From Chlamydiota bacterium (GTDB lineage: Bacteria; Chlamydiota; Chlamydiia; Chlamydiales; SM23-39): a stretch of 6,686 nt of DNA. The position numbers and the translations under genes were made by a program. A model generated the notes under the pieces. That model was not told where the DNA came from. It saw only the letters and a list, made by a program, of their open reading frames with translations, and made no database searches. Location: assembly GCA_021772195.1 (NCBI GenBank), contig JAJFML010000078.1, positions 1 to 6,686 on the forward strand, in the 5' to 3' direction. Below are positions 1-6,686 of this stretch, piece after piece; position 1 is the stretch's first letter; every line of letters begins with the position of its first letter.

Positions 1-431
1 TAAATGTCTAGTGCATCATCTAAAGCAGATAGGTAAACAGGAGCTTTTTGCCATTTAAACATGCGCTTTTTAGCCCCATTTCGAAACTCTTCTGCAATTA
101 AAAATTTATGATGGATAGCTTGGTCAAAATATTTTGGTGCTTTACTCTCTTTCAAATAGTCGCTCAAATAGTCATTTGCATATTCGTAGTCTCGAATATG
201 GTAAAATCCTATGCCAGAAAAATACTTAACATCCTGTGTGAATGGAGAATCAGGATATTGATCAAGATAGTAGAGCGCCTCATCGAGAAGCTCACCCCAT
301 TTTCCAGTCTGAAAGAGCTGCGTCACCTCTCCATAGACATCCATTGCTGTCTCCTCTTCCTCGGCAAAAGCAGCTAAAGGGAGCGAGCAGGCTAGCAATA
401 AAGAAAAATACTGTCTTACTTGTAATAACAT
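1..431 (-). CDS. Secreted TPR-like envelope protein, CT546-type (3' part beyond the window)
   Basis: The minus-strand reading frame starts at ATG 431-429 and stays open for 143 codons to the window edge, so only the N-terminal part is visible. Residues 1-23 look like a signal peptide: a basic N-region (R6), a hydrophobic core (about 8-22) and an AFA cleavage site before an acidic EEEE run. LLAC at 12-15 also fits a lipobox, so a lipoprotein is possible, although the leader would be very short. After the leader come helical, aromatic-rich repeats (about 30-140) with segments such as LDQYPDSPF and YANDYLSDYLK, which resemble TPR or BamD-like helical hairpins. An in-frame TAA lies four codons upstream, so this ATG is the first available. 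AAGGAG at 450-445 is a strong Shine-Dalgarno but sits 13 bases from the start. The gene lies 35 bases after dnaE, where Chlamydia carries CT546 (predicted outer-membrane protein); that identity rests on position and general features. The molecular role is unknown. Confidence 0.78.
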   Translation of the reverse strand, partial: MLLQVRQYFSLLLACSLPLAAFAEEEETAMDVYGEVTQLFQTGKWGELLDEALYYLDQYPDSPFTQDVKYFSGIGFYHIRDYEYANDYLSDYLKESKAPKYFDQAIHHKFLIAEEFRNGAKKRMFKWQKAPVYLSALDDALDI

Positions 432-466
432 GATAATAGGTTAACTCCTTAGATCTTTTAGGTCAA

Positions 467-3400
467 TTATGGGGCCCCTTCAGCCTCTTTCAAATCCATA
501 TGAAGAACAAAAGGCAGTGACTTAAGATCAAGTGAGAGGCTACTTTCAAGATTAACGCCTCTCGCGGCATCGATAAAAAGAGATGACATTTGCTTTTGCT
601 CAGACATAAAGAGTATCTCTATAGGTGATGAGCCTGGATTTTTATGTAAATTATTTTTTAACTTCAGAACATCTGTGTGGCGCATTTGATCTGCATCGAG
701 ATGTAGAATCAATTGTTTGGGCTTTGGCATATCTTTTTGATTCTCAGCTTGTTTCATACTCGACCTCTTAAAGCGTTTTAGTCCCTTTATCTTCTCTTTT
801 ATCTCAGCTATGTTATCTCCACTCATCTGAGATAGATCTTCTAAATAGGAGCAATTGAGTCTTAAATTCCCCTCTTTTTTATCGATCCCCAAAATTGCAA
901 AAAGAAGACGGTTCTCCTCCAAAAGGCTCGCCTTCTCCTCATATTTTTCAGGCCATATGGGAAGTTCATGCTTTACAAAGCCATCACTGATTGTCAGAAT
1001 TGCAAATTTTCTTCCGCTCTTCGATGCAATCTTAGTTGCCACCGTTTCGACAATGAAACCGCATGGAATATAGGGCTCTTTAACAGTCTCTATCTCCCTA
1101 ATTGAAACGCAGTTTAACTCATTTAAAATTTCACGAAAGCTATCCATTGGATGACCTGTTAAATAGAACCCAAGCAGCTCTTTTTCCGTCTTAAGCGAGT
1201 CTAATTTAGATGTTTGGACAGCCACTTCAGGCTCTTCAGAGAAAGGCTTTTTCTCCTCTTCCAAAAGCGAAAAGAAGTTCATCACACCAAGAGACGCGTC
1301 CTTTTCTTCACGAGAAGCCTGCTCATACATTGCATCCACGCATTCTCTCATTGCATCACGAGACCACCCTGTAAAGTCAAAGCACCCTGCTAAGACAAGA
1401 AGCTCAATGTTTTTTTTGCCCACTTTTTGCTTGTTCACACGCCTCACAAAATCATAGAGAGAGCTAAAATTTCCCGAGCGCATTCTCTCTTCATTAATAG
1501 CTTCAACTACTCCTGAACCTACGCCTTTAATTCCTGACATTGCAAAACGGATCCCCTCTTTAGTCGGAATAAACTCCTCTTTTGCCACGTTGATATCAGG
1601 AGATAGAATGGGGATACCCATACTTTTGGCTTCATGGATAAATTTTGCAACCTTGGAAAGATCATCGCGGTCACAGGTCATAAGTGCTGCCATCCACTCA
1701 TTTGGATAATTAGCCTTCAAATAGGCAGTCGTATAGGTCAAATAGGCATAGGCAGTCGCGTGGGATTTATTAAAACCATAGGAAGCAAATTTTTCGATCT
1801 TATTGAAGATGATAGTAGAAATCTTCTCATCAATCCCCTTTTCTAGCGCACCATTTACAAATTTATCCTTTTGCCGGGCCATCTCTTCACGATCTTTTTT
1901 CCCCATTGCACGCCTAAGAACATCACCTTCACCAAGTGAATACCCAGCAAGAAGAGATGCAATTTGCATCACTTGTTCTTGATAGACCATGACGCCATAC
2001 GTCTCTTTAAGAATATCCTTCATTAAAGGGTGGTCGATCTCTATCTCTTCCCTTCCATGTTTACGATTACAAAAAGTGGGGATCATGTCCATGGGACCCG
2101 GCCTGTAAAGCGCACCGACCGCAATAATCTCCTCAAAATGGTCTATATGAAGCTGACGCGCAAGATCCTGCATTCCACCAGACTCGACCTGAAAGACTCC
2201 TAATGTTTTTCCTTTATTAAGAAGAGAGAATGTCGCCTTATCATCGAGTGGGAGGTTAGGCCAGTCAATATCTACTCCAAAATTCTCTTTAATCGAGGCT
2301 ACTGCTTTTTGAATAGAAGTGAGCGTTTTTAGCCCCAAAAAGTCAATCTTCAACATCCCCACTGATTCGACTGGCTTCATCGCATATTGCGTGACAGTCA
2401 TATCGGCATCTTTTGCGGTACAGACAGGAATGTGCTCCATAATAGGTTCTTCAGAGACAATAAGTCCTGCTGCGTGGATGGAGGTATTGCGGATAGACCC
2501 TTCTGTTTTCAGTGCCATATCGAGAACTTCTTTTGCCTCTCGATCTTGTTCATAGAGGCTCTTTAATTCAGGCTCCATTTCCATCGCTCTTTCGAGGGTC
2601 ATATTAAGATCATCAGGAATCAGTTTTGCGATGAGGTTCACCTTCTGAAGCGGTACACTCAGAACTCTACCGACATCTTTTACAGCCATCTTTGCTTTCA
2701 TGGTTCCAAATGTAATGATCTGAGCCACACGATCTTTGCCATACTTCTGAATCATGTAATCGATAACTTCCTGTCTTCGATGCATGCAAATATCCACATC
2801 GATATCAGGATAAGATATTCTTTCAGGGTTGATAAACCTCTCAAAGAAGAGGTCAAATCTTAAAGGCTCAATATCGGTAATACCAATTAAGTAAGCGATA
2901 ATTGAGCCAGCTGCAGATCCCCTTCCAGGTCCAACAGGAATCTGCTGTTTTTTTGCCCAATCGATAAAATCATAAACAATCAAGAGGTAGTCACACATCC
3001 CCTTTGATGCTATAAGCTTAAACTCGTAGTCAAGACGATCATTTACAACTTGAATAGCTTCTTTTCCAGGATATTTTTCCTGAACCTTTTGAAGCCTCTC
3101 AGGAGTATACCTAGTAACAATTCCCTCCCTTGAGAGTTTTAAAAGATAATCTCCAGCAGCTTTTTCCTGCTGCTCCTTCGTTACCTCTTTTCCTTGAATA
3201 TCGGGAGGAATAAAAACAGGATAGTGTTTTGTAACAAAATCAATCTCTACATTGCACTTTTCAGCTACTTCAAGTGTATTTACTAAACTTTCAGGAATAT
3301 CTTGAAAAAGCTTTGCCATAGAGCTCGGCGACTTAAAATCGAAAGCATGACTAGGATAGGTCTTGCGTTTAGGATTGGGAATCTTGAACTTGGGGTTACC

Positions 3401-4177
3401 TGCAGAGTCTCTTTCCCACTTCAAGCAAGGCTCTCCCGAGCTCACATTAATCAAAATCTCTTGAGCCCGCCAGTCTTCTCTAGCTAAATAGTGCGTATCA
3501 TTGGCAGCAACACACTTGATATCAAACTTTTTACCATACCCTTTTAGAGCCTCTATGATCTTCTCTTGCCTAGAAACATATTCTTGCATTCCCTGAACAA
3601 GCCAGCTCTCATTTTCCATACCATCCGCTCTAACATCCTCTTCACTCATAGGATGACGAACAAACTCGAAGTAGTAATCCTCTCCAAAAAGATCCTTATA
3701 CCATTTGATCTCAGCTTCAACTTCCTTGTCATTTGCTATCAGAGAGGGGATGAGAGCAGAAGTACTGCCCGACAAACAGATAAGCCCTTTGTGATGCTTC
3801 TCTAACACCTCTCTATCAATTCTTGGGTAGTAATAAAACCCCTCTAAATAGCCAATCGATGAGAGTTTTGAAAGATTTTTAAACCCTTCCATATCTTTTG
3901 CAAGTAGAACAAGAGGATAGCCTGCTGGCTGTCCTGGGAGACGCTTTTTATCATGGCGAGAGAGCGGAGCCATCCAAAGCTCACAGCCCAATATTGGCTT
4001 GATTTTTTCTTTTTTACACGCTTTGTAAAAGTCGATAGCACCAAAGAGATTACCGTGATCTGTCAAGGCAAGAGAGCGGAGTTCAAACTCCTTTGCCTTT
4101 TGCACCAACTTTTTAATCGAACAGGTCGAATCTAAGATTGAGTATTGTGAGTGAATGTGGAGAGGAATCCATGACAT
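467..4177 (-). CDS. dnaE: DNA polymerase III subunit alpha (DnaE)
   Basis: This is the catalytic subunit of the replicative DNA polymerase, acting in the cytoplasm with the beta clamp and clamp loader. The 1236 residues match a full-length DnaE, a little longer than the E. coli enzyme. Domains in order: PHP (about 4-285; HxH at 7/9, TDHGNL at 39-44, GCE at 64-66, NDTHY at 226-230), the polymerase core with GPGRGSAAGS (416-425) and the catalytic aspartates D460 and D462 in PDIDVD plus D612 in KIDFLGL, a helix-hairpin-helix (about 880-895, GIKGVGSG), the conserved LGFYLTGHP (1002-1010), an OB fold (about 1035-1112) and a C-terminal domain (about 1150-1236). No 3'-5' exonuclease domain is inserted, so this is DnaE, not PolC. 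The clamp-binding site appears to be VMNFF (965-969), which lacks the usual first Gln. Two PHP metal-ligand positions look changed (P88, S138). The ATG start gives the expected WIPLHIHSQYS N-terminus; the Shine-Dalgarno is weak. It follows uhpC by 75 bases and is probably co-transcribed. Confidence 0.98.
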   Translation of the reverse strand: MSWIPLHIHSQYSILDSTCSIKKLVQKAKEFELRSLALTDHGNLFGAIDFYKACKKEKIKPILGCELWMAPLSRHDKKRLPGQPAGYPLVLLAKDMEGFKNLSKLSSIGYLEGFYYYPRIDREVLEKHHKGLICLSGSTSALIPSLIANDKEVEAEIKWYKDLFGEDYYFEFVRHPMSEEDVRADGMENESWLVQGMQEYVSRQEKIIEALKGYGKKFDIKCVAANDTHYLAREDWRAQEILINVSSGEPCLKWERDSAGNPKFKIPNPKRKTYPSHAFDFKSPSSMAKLFQDIPESLVNTLEVAEKCNVEIDFVTKHYPVFIPPDIQGKEVTKEQQEKAAGDYLLKLSREGIVTRYTPERLQKVQEKYPGKEAIQVVNDRLDYEFKLIASKGMCDYLLIVYDFIDWAKKQQIPVGPGRGSAAGSIIAYLIGITDIEPLRFDLFFERFINPERISYPDIDVDICMHRRQEVIDYMIQKYGKDRVAQIITFGTMKAKMAVKDVGRVLSVPLQKVNLIAKLIPDDLNMTLERAMEMEPELKSLYEQDREAKEVLDMALKTEGSIRNTSIHAAGLIVSEEPIMEHIPVCTAKDADMTVTQYAMKPVESVGMLKIDFLGLKTLTSIQKAVASIKENFGVDIDWPNLPLDDKATFSLLNKGKTLGVFQVESGGMQDLARQLHIDHFEEIIAVGALYRPGPMDMIPTFCNRKHGREEIEIDHPLMKDILKETYGVMVYQEQVMQIASLLAGYSLGEGDVLRRAMGKKDREEMARQKDKFVNGALEKGIDEKISTIIFNKIEKFASYGFNKSHATAYAYLTYTTAYLKANYPNEWMAALMTCDRDDLSKVAKFIHEAKSMGIPILSPDINVAKEEFIPTKEGIRFAMSGIKGVGSGVVEAINEERMRSGNFSSLYDFVRRVNKQKVGKKNIELLVLAGCFDFTGWSRDAMRECVDAMYEQASREEKDASLGVMNFFSLLEEEKKPFSEEPEVAVQTSKLDSLKTEKELLGFYLTGHPMDSFREILNELNCVSIREIETVKEPYIPCGFIVETVATKIASKSGRKFAILTISDGFVKHELPIWPEKYEEKASLLEENRLLFAILGIDKKEGNLRLNCSYLEDLSQMSGDNIAEIKEKIKGLKRFKRSSMKQAENQKDMPKPKQLILHLDADQMRHTDVLKLKNNLHKNPGSSPIEILFMSEQKQMSSLFIDAARGVNLESSLSLDLKSLPFVLHMDLKEAEGAP

Positions 4178-4252
4178 AGCAATTTAAACCTATTTAGGAT
4201 CGAATATAAAGTCATGTCACTATTTTAACCAGAAACTCTTCCATTTTCTTTC

Positions 4253-5593
4253 CTAAGAGGAGAGCGTTCCTTCTGACTTTGGATTGGTCTTAATTGACCA
4301 CAGAGGAAGAAGTAAAATCGTTGCAATAATCGAACAGGCGCCAATTACAACAAAAAAGCCTTCCCAACCCCAAGATTCCATAATAGAGCCGAGAGGAAAA
4401 CCCGCACAGGCTGCGCCAAGATAGGCAAAGCACCCTGCAAACCCGGTTGCGGTCCCCGCTGCTTTTTTATGAGACAGCTCAGCTGCTGCCATACCGATCA
4501 GCATCTGCGGACCAAAGATGAAAAAACCGATGACAAACATCCAGAAAGAGTCGAGTATCGGCGAAATCCCTGAATACTGCCACATGAGGTAGACAACTCC
4601 CAATATTGCAAGCGAATAGAGAACATTGACAGGGTTTCTCTTACCAGAGAATATCTTATCACTCGCCCATCCTGCTGCAAGACACCCAACAAGCCCGCCA
4701 ATTTCAAACCAAAGAACACAAAACCCTGCAGTCATGTGACTATAGTGTTTAACTTCTGTATAGTATAAAATCGACCAATCATTAACAGCTGTACGGATGA
4801 TATAGATGAAAAAATAGGAGATTGCCAAGATCCAAATATAGGGATTCTTGAGCACATAGTTAAAAAGAATCTCCTTAACGCTTAACTCGGATTTCTCTTT
4901 TGTGAATGTTTTGTTAGGATAGTCGTTTTTAAACTTCTCAATAGAGGGAAGACCTAATGACTGAGGAGTGTCTCGTAGACGATTAATAAGGAAGAGCCCT
5001 GCTAAAATACAAAGGCCACCAGGCACAAACATCGCAGATTGCCATCCAAACCTCGAAGCACAAAAGGCAACTACAATAGGGATCAATGCCCCACCTAAGT
5101 TATGTGAGGTATTCCAAAAGCTCCACCATCTGCCTCTCTCAGAGTGCGAATACCAGTGGGTCAATAATTTGGCACAACCCGGCCAACCCCATCCTTGAAA
5201 CCACCCGTTGAGACCCCAAAAAATCCCAAAAAAGAGAAGGGATGAAGAGAAACCAAAAAAGAAATTGAGAACTCCTGTAAAGATCAAACCAATTGCCATG
5301 AAATATCTAGGATTGGATTTGTCTCCTATAATACCACTTACAAACTTACTCACTCCATAGGTAATTGATAGAATACTTCCAATCAATCCAAGGTGAGTCT
5401 TGTCAAATCCCAATTCAATTAAAGACGGAATCGTAAAGGTAAAGCTTTTCCGCGTGAAGTAGTAGAATGCGTAACCAATGTACATCGAATAAAATGTACG
5501 CATCCTCCAGTAACGGTACTCTTTCTGTACCGTCTCTTCGTCTTCAATCTCTTCCGCATAGGGAGCTGGTTTAAGAAGGCTAAGCACCCTCAT
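4253..5593 (-). CDS. uhpC: Hexose-phosphate:phosphate antiporter, OPA family (UhpC-like)
   Basis: This is an inner-membrane major-facilitator protein of the organophosphate:phosphate antiporter family. The 446 residues match the usual length. About 12 membrane segments can be seen (roughly 33-52, 68-89, 97-115, 119-139, 159-178, 186-204, then a central cytoplasmic loop to 250, then 251-270, 289-309, 323-341, 350-368, 379-399, 410-433). R48 in FTRKSF and R267 in IIRTAVNDW sit where GlpT and UhpT carry their two phosphate-binding arginines, and H164 in HNLGG matches the GlpT substrate-site His. Family signatures GDK (90-92), LRDTPQSLGLP (206-216), SDKIFSGKRNP (311-321) and KKAAGTATGF (376-385) are intact. 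In E. coli UhpC is a glucose 6-phosphate sensor, but the chlamydial homologue is reported to transport glucose 6-phosphate, which I infer here because no uhpA/uhpB sensor genes are adjacent. It is the first gene of the probable uhpC-dnaE-envelope protein operon. A weak GAGAGA Shine-Dalgarno (5603-5598) precedes the ATG. Confidence 0.95.
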   Translation of the reverse strand: MRVLSLLKPAPYAEEIEDEETVQKEYRYWRMRTFYSMYIGYAFYYFTRKSFTFTIPSLIELGFDKTHLGLIGSILSITYGVSKFVSGIIGDKSNPRYFMAIGLIFTGVLNFFFGFSSSLLFFGIFWGLNGWFQGWGWPGCAKLLTHWYSHSERGRWWSFWNTSHNLGGALIPIVVAFCASRFGWQSAMFVPGGLCILAGLFLINRLRDTPQSLGLPSIEKFKNDYPNKTFTKEKSELSVKEILFNYVLKNPYIWILAISYFFIYIIRTAVNDWSILYYTEVKHYSHMTAGFCVLWFEIGGLVGCLAAGWASDKIFSGKRNPVNVLYSLAILGVVYLMWQYSGISPILDSFWMFVIGFFIFGPQMLIGMAAAELSHKKAAGTATGFAGCFAYLGAACAGFPLGSIMESWGWEGFFVVIGACSIIATILLLPLWSIKTNPKSEGTLSS

Positions 5594-5624
5594 AAGGTCT
5601 CTCTAGTTATTTCATAAAATCCAA

Positions 5625-5653
5625 ATCTTATAAATATTTGACACTTCTGTCAA
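5625..5653 (-). promoter_or_regulatory. Putative sigma70-type promoter for uhpC
   Basis: On the minus strand a perfect TTGACA -35 (5653-5648) is followed after 17 bases by TAAGAT (5630-5625) as -10; an overlapping TATAAG gives a 15-base spacer. Transcription would start near 5618, about 25 bases before the uhpC ATG. The -35 forms one arm of an inverted repeat. The -10 matches only 4 of 6 positions, and no transcript data are available. Confidence 0.55.
5638..5653. repeat. Perfect inverted repeat TTGACA-CTTC-TGTCAA
   Basis: Six-base arms flank a four-base centre. The right arm, read on the minus strand, is the consensus -35 of the putative uhpC promoter. A dimeric repressor bound here would cover that element. 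No known operator was matched, and six-base arms can arise by chance in AT-rich DNA. Confidence 0.5.
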
Positions 5654-5668
5654 TCATTTCAATTCAGA

Positions 5669-5691
5669 GGTATATATACCGGTATTATACC
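5669..5691. repeat. Two abutting palindromes in the divergent intergenic region
   Basis: GGTATATATACC (5669-5680) is a perfect 12-base palindrome. It is followed directly by GGTATTATACC (5681-5691), a palindrome with one central base. Their junction, ATACCGGTAT (5676-5685), is itself a perfect palindrome. The second unit contains a perfect TATAAT on the minus strand (5689-5684). The arrangement suits tandem operator sites for a dimeric regulator, or a sequence able to form a cruciform. Its position between divergent genes makes a regulatory role plausible, but the cognate protein is unknown. Confidence 0.6.
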
Positions 5692-5713
5692 ACCCAAAAG
5701 ACCTTTAAAACAA
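5684..5713 (-). promoter_or_regulatory. Possible second upstream promoter for uhpC
   Basis: A perfect minus-strand TATAAT (5689-5684) lies 18 bases after TTGTTT (5713-5708), which matches the -35 consensus at only 3 of 6 positions. It would give a leader of about 85 bases before uhpC. The -10 lies inside the second tandem palindrome, so a protein bound there would block it. Confidence 0.3.
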
Positions 5714-5729
5714 ACAAACTTCATTTTCC

Positions 5730-5758
5730 TTTTCCTAGAATTTAGAAGACGTTATATT
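5730..5758 (+). promoter_or_regulatory. Weak candidate promoter for the 205-residue gene
   Basis: TATATT (5753-5758) is a reasonable -10, 30 bases before the ATG at 5788. The -35 position 17 bases upstream reads TTTTCC, a poor match. It is the best-placed candidate on this strand, but the surrounding DNA is AT-rich and similar hexamers are expected by chance. Confidence 0.3.
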
Positions 5759-5787
5759 AAAATTTTAAGTTAAGAAGTCCGTAAATT

Positions 5788-6405
5788 ATGGTAAATATTC
5801 AAGGACCATCTAATATCCCCCCTAATGACCCTTACGATAAATTTCGTGTTCATAAGGTAGATGATGATGAGATCAAGCCCAACGCAAAAAAATGGCTAGA
5901 ATATGAAGAAGACTCCAGTAAAACAAAAATTTTACTTACCAAGTTCAGGCTTATTTTCAAAAAAATTCTTACCTTTTTTATAAACCCATCTGAGGAAGAG
6001 CTCTACGCACTCTACATAGAAGACAACCTAGAAGTTATTTTAAAAGCTCTTGAGAAACTTAAAACCACAGACTATAGCGAAGATACTGTGTACCTGAATT
6101 TTTTTTCAAAAGCTTGGCACAAATTTCTTGAAGATACACTTCAATTTCAAAAAGATAAAAAAATTTTTATCGAAGTGGAGGCTTTCATTGAAGATCTTGC
6201 CGATTACCCAAAGGGAGAGGCTCACTCCTTTGGCTATTATCTTTCAGAATACGCCGGGAGTAAATGGCTTCCTTTTCCATTCATGGAGCTTTTACAAAAT
6301 TTGCACCGAGATCATAAAAGTGAACCAAAAATCTCTCAACTCTCCAAATGGACAGAGAGGCTTAGAGAGATCATAAATGAAATCCAAATTGAAAAAATCC
6401 TCTAG
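5788..6405 (+). CDS. Hypothetical protein, 205 residues, function unknown
   Basis: I do not recognise this protein. The frame runs from ATG 5788 to TAG 6403-6405; AAGAAG at 5772-5777 is a weak Shine-Dalgarno about 10 bases upstream. Residues 1-35 are polar and proline/aspartate-rich (GPSNIPPNDPYDKF, KVDDDEIKP) and probably disordered. A basic, hydrophobic stretch at 46-65 (KILLTKFRLIFKKILTFF) may be an amphipathic membrane-contacting helix, but it is too lysine-rich for a clear membrane span. The rest (about 68-140 and 160-205) looks helical, with many Lys, Glu, Phe and Tyr. There is no signal peptide, cysteine, or metal or nucleotide motif. The coding DNA appears more AT-rich than dnaE (for example 14 G/C in bases 6121-6180). 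It is divergent from uhpC and upstream of hisS. The disordered N-terminus would allow a type III secreted effector, a guess with no direct support. An ordinary lineage-specific cytosolic protein is equally possible. Confidence 0.82.
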   Translation: MVNIQGPSNIPPNDPYDKFRVHKVDDDEIKPNAKKWLEYEEDSSKTKILLTKFRLIFKKILTFFINPSEEELYALYIEDNLEVILKALEKLKTTDYSEDTVYLNFFSKAWHKFLEDTLQFQKDKKIFIEVEAFIEDLADYPKGEAHSFGYYLSEYAGSKWLPFPFMELLQNLHRDHKSEPKISQLSKWTERLREIINEIQIEKIL

Positions 6406-6409
6406 AAAC

Positions 6410-6438
6410 TTTACTCATAAAACATTCAAACATATACT
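6410..6438 (+). promoter_or_regulatory. Putative sigma70-type promoter for hisS
   Basis: TTTACT (6410-6415, 4 of 6 to TTGACA) is followed after exactly 17 bases by TATACT (6433-6438, 5 of 6 to TATAAT). The start would fall near 6445, leaving a leader of under 20 bases that holds the AGAGA ribosome site. It lies wholly within the gap after the 205-residue gene, so hisS may be transcribed on its own as well as by read-through. Confidence 0.45.
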
Positions 6439-6462
6439 TTCCCATTAATCAGAGATATTTTT

Positions 6463-6686
6463 ATGCAATTTCAAGTCCCAAAAGGTCTTTTTGACATCCT
6501 CCCGTATGGCTGCAAAGAAGAATGGCAGCTCTCCGATCACTGGCAACACGTAGAGAAGATCATGCGAAAGATCGCCCGAGACTATGGATATAAAGAGATT
6601 CGCACTCCTATTTTTGAGTCTCAAGATTTATTTACTGTAGGTGTAGGACAGACTTCCGATATCGTCTCAAAAGAGATGTACACCTT
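6463..6686 (+). CDS. hisS: Histidyl-tRNA synthetase, N-terminal part (runs off the right edge)
   Basis: This class II aminoacyl-tRNA synthetase attaches histidine to tRNA-His in the cytoplasm, using ATP. Only the first 74 codons are present. They show the expected start of the family: VPKGLFDILP (5-14, the usual KGTxDILP region), a helix with REGYGY-like spacing seen here as DYGYKEIRTPIFE (about 41-53, class II motif 1 region), and VGQTSDIVSKEMYT (about 61-74), the conserved segment usually read as GETTDIVxKEMYTF. The ATG start is supported by this alignment and by AGAGAT at 6451-6456, six bases upstream. Catalytic motifs 2 and 3 and the anticodon-binding domain lie beyond the window. In Chlamydia hisS is likewise divergent from uhpC and followed by aspS, which I would expect to the right. 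Truncation is due to the window, not to damage in the gene. Confidence 0.95.
   Translation, partial: MQFQVPKGLFDILPYGCKEEWQLSDHWQHVEKIMRKIARDYGYKEIRTPIFESQDLFTVGVGQTSDIVSKEMYT

Noticed and set aside
108..433. Two plus-strand open frames (89 and 63 codons)
   Set aside because: They lie antisense to the signal-peptide/TPR-like gene, which has a better start, leader and composition; no protein character of their own.
855..4135. Several plus-strand and one minus-strand open frames of 60-80 codons inside dnaE
   Set aside because: All lie within the well-supported dnaE frame and show no recognisable motifs or ribosome sites.
4189..4198. CCTATTTAGG near-palindrome just before dnaE
   Set aside because: Four-base arms only, no neighbouring repeats; compatible with chance.
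4203..4208. Minus-strand TATATT as a separate dnaE promoter
   Set aside because: No acceptable -35 at 16-18 bases upstream; the AT-rich gap makes chance hexamers likely.
4236..4259. CTCTT...AAGAG pairing after uhpC as a terminator
   Set aside because: A five-base stem with a 14-base loop, no GC-rich stem and no following T-run in the direction of transcription.
6128..6376. 82-codon plus-strand frame inside the 205-residue gene
   Set aside because: Wholly overlaps the longer gene in another frame and has no ribosome site or family features.

Overview
The window looks like a chromosomal segment from a Chlamydiota bacterium, probably a Chlamydia-like environmental lineage (Parachlamydia/Simkania/Waddlia type) rather than Chlamydia itself. 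The evidence is gene order plus protein character. A replicative polymerase (dnaE), a hexose-phosphate/phosphate antiporter (uhpC) and hisS lie in the arrangement I recall for Chlamydia trachomatis (hisS divergent from uhpC-dnaE-CT546). A sugar-phosphate antiporter also suits an intracellular organism that imports host glucose 6-phosphate. The genus cannot be fixed from the sequence alone.

Layout: three genes run leftwards on the minus strand as a likely operon. They are uhpC (4253-5593), then dnaE (467-4177) after a 75-base gap, then after 35 bases the start of a secreted, TPR-like envelope protein (431 to position 1, cut by the window edge). Two genes run rightwards: an unrecognised 205-residue protein (5788-6405) and, after 57 bases, the first 74 codons of hisS (6463 to the right edge). 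The only sizeable non-coding stretch is the 194-base divergent region 5594-5787. It holds a good minus-strand promoter for uhpC with its -35 inside a perfect inverted repeat, and two abutting palindromes, one of which contains a perfect minus-strand TATAAT.

The genes do not form one pathway. DnaE copies the chromosome, UhpC brings in sugar phosphate, the TPR-like protein acts in the envelope, and HisRS charges tRNA-His. The parts most worth a second look are the unexplained 205-residue gene inserted in an otherwise conserved chlamydial neighbourhood, the tandem palindromes between the divergent genes, and the apparent loss of two metal ligands in the PHP domain of DnaE. I see no RNA genes, mobile elements, CRISPR arrays or convincing factor-independent terminators, and no evidence of a wholly new multi-gene system.
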